In this document: piece after piece, positions 5,802 through 6,492 of the stretch
How the letters are laid out: each line of letters starts with the position of its first letter
Position numbering within the stretch: position 1 is the first letter of the stretch
Assembly: GCA_905215015.1 (NCBI GenBank)
Contig: CAJMOS010000136.1
Coordinates: forward strand, 1-6,492
Source of the DNA: an uncultured bacterium
GTDB taxonomy: Bacteria; Spirochaetota; Spirochaetia; Sphaerochaetales; Sphaerochaetaceae
Reading direction: 5' to 3'
DNA: 6,492 nt
Notes under the pieces: model-generated
What the model was told of the DNA's origin: nothing
The model's input: the letters and a program-made list of their open reading frames with translations, nothing else
The model's database searches: none
Made by a program: the position numbers and the translations under genes

Positions 5802-5954
5802 TCAGCGATTCTGCATCCGCATCCAGATTTTCTGTATCTGCCTTAGAGTTCTTATATCCTCATCAAGCTCATTTTTATCCTTTGAAAATTTTGCCACGTC
5901 TCCCGAAATCCGTTCGCAACAATATTCGACTATAGGTTGAGGCAGTTGATTCAA
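5802..5954 (-). CDS. Hypothetical small protein, 50 residues, TTG start with strong SD
   Basis: Not recognised. The product starts (M)NQLPQPIVEYCCERISGD and ends in a charged, probably helical stretch (KDKNELDEDIRTL, then QIQKIWMRMQNR). It has no signal peptide or membrane segment. AAGGAGG (5969-5963) lies 8 nt before the TTG at 5954, a near-ideal ribosome site. The TTG overlaps the TGA of the upstream frame as TTGA, the pattern of translational coupling. The composition looks protein-like (acidic/basic helix, adjacent Cys pair near residue 12) despite only about 35-40% GC. The next small frame starts 14 nt after its stop. I infer a real small gene, function unknown. Confidence 0.55.
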   Translation of the reverse strand: MNQLPQPIVEYCCERISGDVAKFSKDKNELDEDIRTLRQIQKIWMRMQNR

Positions 5955-6019
5955 ATCCCTATCCTCCTTCTGAGCATTTCAAGTCTTTCATCTTCCAACT
6001 GTGATCTAATGAAGGACAA
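5951..6019 (-). CDS. Tiny open frame or gene remnant ending in TTGA coupling, 22 residues
   Basis: From a TTG at 6019 the frame reads (M)SFIRSQLEDERLEMLRRR and ends GI. AAAGGG 7 nt upstream is a weak SD. An in-frame TAA at 6034-6032 closes it off upstream. The charged ending looks like the tail of a helical protein, so it may be the surviving C-terminus of a larger gene broken to the right, or a leader peptide coupled to the next gene through TTGA. The start is uncertain and the product is unrecognised. Confidence 0.3.
   Translation of the reverse strand: MSFIRSQLEDERLEMLRRRIGI
5963..5969 (-). promoter_or_regulatory. Strong ribosome binding site of the 50-residue small gene
   Basis: AAGGAGG on the minus strand, 8 nt before the TTG at 5954. 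It is as good as the AGGAGG before rpsP. It is the main reason for calling a gene with a TTG start in this AT-rich stretch. Confidence 0.65.
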
Positions 6020-6091
6020 AACACAACCCTTTTAACTAGTAATGGCATATTCATGGGGCAAATGCCCTATTTTTCCAAAAGAATCGCTGGC

Positions 6092-6126
6092 GCATTTCTG
6101 GGAAATTTGCGTCCTTGGAGAAATGC
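6092..6126. repeat. Inverted repeat, 8-bp perfect arms
   Basis: GCATTTCT (6092-6099) pairs with AGAAATGC (6119-6126) across a 19-nt loop. A second small stem, AGCCC (6142-6146) with GGGCT (6154-6158), follows. The first falls inside all three of the longer open frames of this stretch. Possible RNA structure or repeat-element palindrome. Confidence 0.4.
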
Positions 6127-6269
6127 CGTCCGTATCCATCAAGCCCAACAAAAGGGCTCGGTTCAGATTTTTGTGGGATGGAGCGGAAACCCAAGGGTAT
6201 GCAAGAAGGGAATGAAGCCTCATGATTTGCAAGCAGCAACTCAAACAAAGAGTCAACATTCCCATGAGC

Positions 6270-6295
6270 GACGGTGTCACTTTACCGTGACCGTC
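6270..6295. repeat. Imperfect hairpin
   Basis: GACG-GT-GTCAC (6270-6280), a TTTACC loop, then GTGAC-CGTC (6287-6295). This gives 5+4 base pairs with a two-base bulge. There is no T-tract on either strand. Its role is unknown. Confidence 0.35.
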
Positions 6296-6381
6296 CAGCC
6301 GCATTTATGGGCAACCAAAGCTACGGTATCAGAGATATCCATGTTTTCCGGGTGCGCGAAATACTGGTCTATTTCTCATAG

Positions 6382-6396
6382 TCGGGTACAACCCGA
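6382..6396 (-). terminator. Short hairpin after the right-edge gene, weak terminator candidate
   Basis: TCGGGT, loop TGT, ACCCGA on the minus strand gives a perfect 6-bp stem about 10 nt after the TGA at 6409-6407. The following sequence (CTATGAGAAATAG) has no U-tract, so an efficient intrinsic terminator is doubtful. Confidence 0.35.
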
Positions 6397-6406
6397 TACT
6401 CTCCCT

Positions 6407-6492
6407 TCAAACCAGCACCTCTTCTTTCCAGTCCTGGACGGTGTGTCCGGTAGAGCTGAAGGCGATGCCAAGCAGATGGATCGTCTTTCCTT
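6407..6492 (-). CDS. C-terminus of an unidentified protein, possibly an AAA-ATPase-like/PD-(D/E)XK family protein
   Basis: Only the last 27 residues are inside the window: GKTIHLLGIAFSSTG, then HTVQDWKEEVLV and TGA. The pattern of a short hydrophobic strand (IHLLGIAFS) followed by a charged W-K-E ending resembles the C-termini of the predicted ATP-binding proteins that carry an AAA-ATPase-like domain and a PD-(D/E)XK nuclease-like domain (PDDEXK_9, formerly DUF1703). These are often present in many copies in gut Bacteroidetes and spirochaetes. The reading is protein-like and in phase to the edge. The family assignment rests on a short tail and is tentative. Confidence 0.5.
   Translation of the reverse strand, partial: GKTIHLLGIAFSSTGHTVQDWKEEVLV

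Larger units (their letters stand above)
6020..6406. other. 387-bp stretch without a convincing gene; several inverted repeats and weak open frames
   Basis: Several overlapping frames are open but none has a good SD. On the plus strand, 6042-6215 encodes 57 residues from an ATG (MAYSWGKCPIFPKES...). On the minus strand, 6032-6304 encodes 90 residues and 6051-6248 encodes 65. A further minus-strand frame at 6277-6342 encodes 21 residues (MDISDTVALVAHKCGW...). The minus-strand 90-residue frame is rich in Ser, Leu, His and Cys and looks non-coding. Inverted repeats occur at 6092-6126, 6142-6158 and 6270-6295. The stretch could be a degenerate gene, a non-autonomous repeat element or a structured RNA; nothing in the sequence decides between these. 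Confidence 0.5.

Noticed and set aside
5695..5940. Plus-strand 81-codon frame rich in Phe, Ser, Cys and Ile
   Set aside because: It starts at GTG without SD. Its composition is that of AT-rich antisense, and the opposite strand has better small frames with SD sites.
6277..6342. 21-codon minus-strand frame MDISDTVALVAHKCGW...
   Set aside because: It looks protein-like but is very short, has only a GGA near the start and no recognisable relative. It is kept only as part of the description of the 6020-6406 stretch.
1..6492. CRISPR array, tRNA, rRNA, insertion sequence or attachment site
   Set aside because: No regularly spaced repeats, cloverleaf candidates, transposase frames or long direct repeats were seen on reading either strand.

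Overview
The window most likely comes from a spirochaete (Spirochaetota). Four genes on the left are conserved housekeeping genes, about 55-57% GC by eye. The strongest phylum clue is the protein at 5070-5678. It opens with MGQRGEVFS and carries PUR repeats like those of the Borrelia PUR-domain protein BpuR. From memory, SMC (P115), RNase HII and BpuR are also adjacent in Borrelia burgdorferi (BB0045-BB0047), which would make smc-rnhB-pur a conserved spirochaete neighbourhood. The genus cannot be fixed from this sequence.

Layout. Positions 1-4402 hold a leftward block: smc, then ffh, then the 5' part of rpsP, which runs off the left edge. The order resembles the Firmicute smc-ftsY-ylxM-ffh-rpsP cluster without ftsY and ylxM. 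A near-consensus promoter between smc and ffh suggests that ffh-rpsP can be expressed independently of smc. smc and rnhB diverge at about 4402-4455, where two predicted promoters face opposite ways and overlap at a shared -10 region. This geometry supports a TTG start for smc and a nearly leaderless rnhB mRNA. rnhB (+) converges on the PUR gene (-), and their coding ends overlap by 12 bp.

Upstream of the PUR gene, from about 5680 to the right edge, the sequence becomes AT-richer (about 35-40% GC in the two 60-base lines covering 5821-5940) and accessory in character. On the minus strand there is a possible chain of tiny genes (22, 50 and 51 codons). The 50-codon one has a strong Shine-Dalgarno (SD) site and a TTGA stop/start overlap with its neighbour. 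Then comes about 390 bp with no convincing gene but several inverted repeats. At the right edge is the C-terminus of a leftward protein, tentatively an AAA-ATPase-like/PD-(D/E)XK family member.

Together the core genes cover chromosome organisation (SMC), removal of RNA from DNA (RNase HII), nucleic-acid binding and probable gene regulation (PUR protein), co-translational protein targeting (Ffh) and ribosome assembly (S16). The points most worth a second look are the short SMC with no recognisable hinge, the two-repeat PUR protein, the interlocked smc/rnhB promoters and the small-gene chain upstream of the PUR gene. I see no clear new defence or mobile system in this window.
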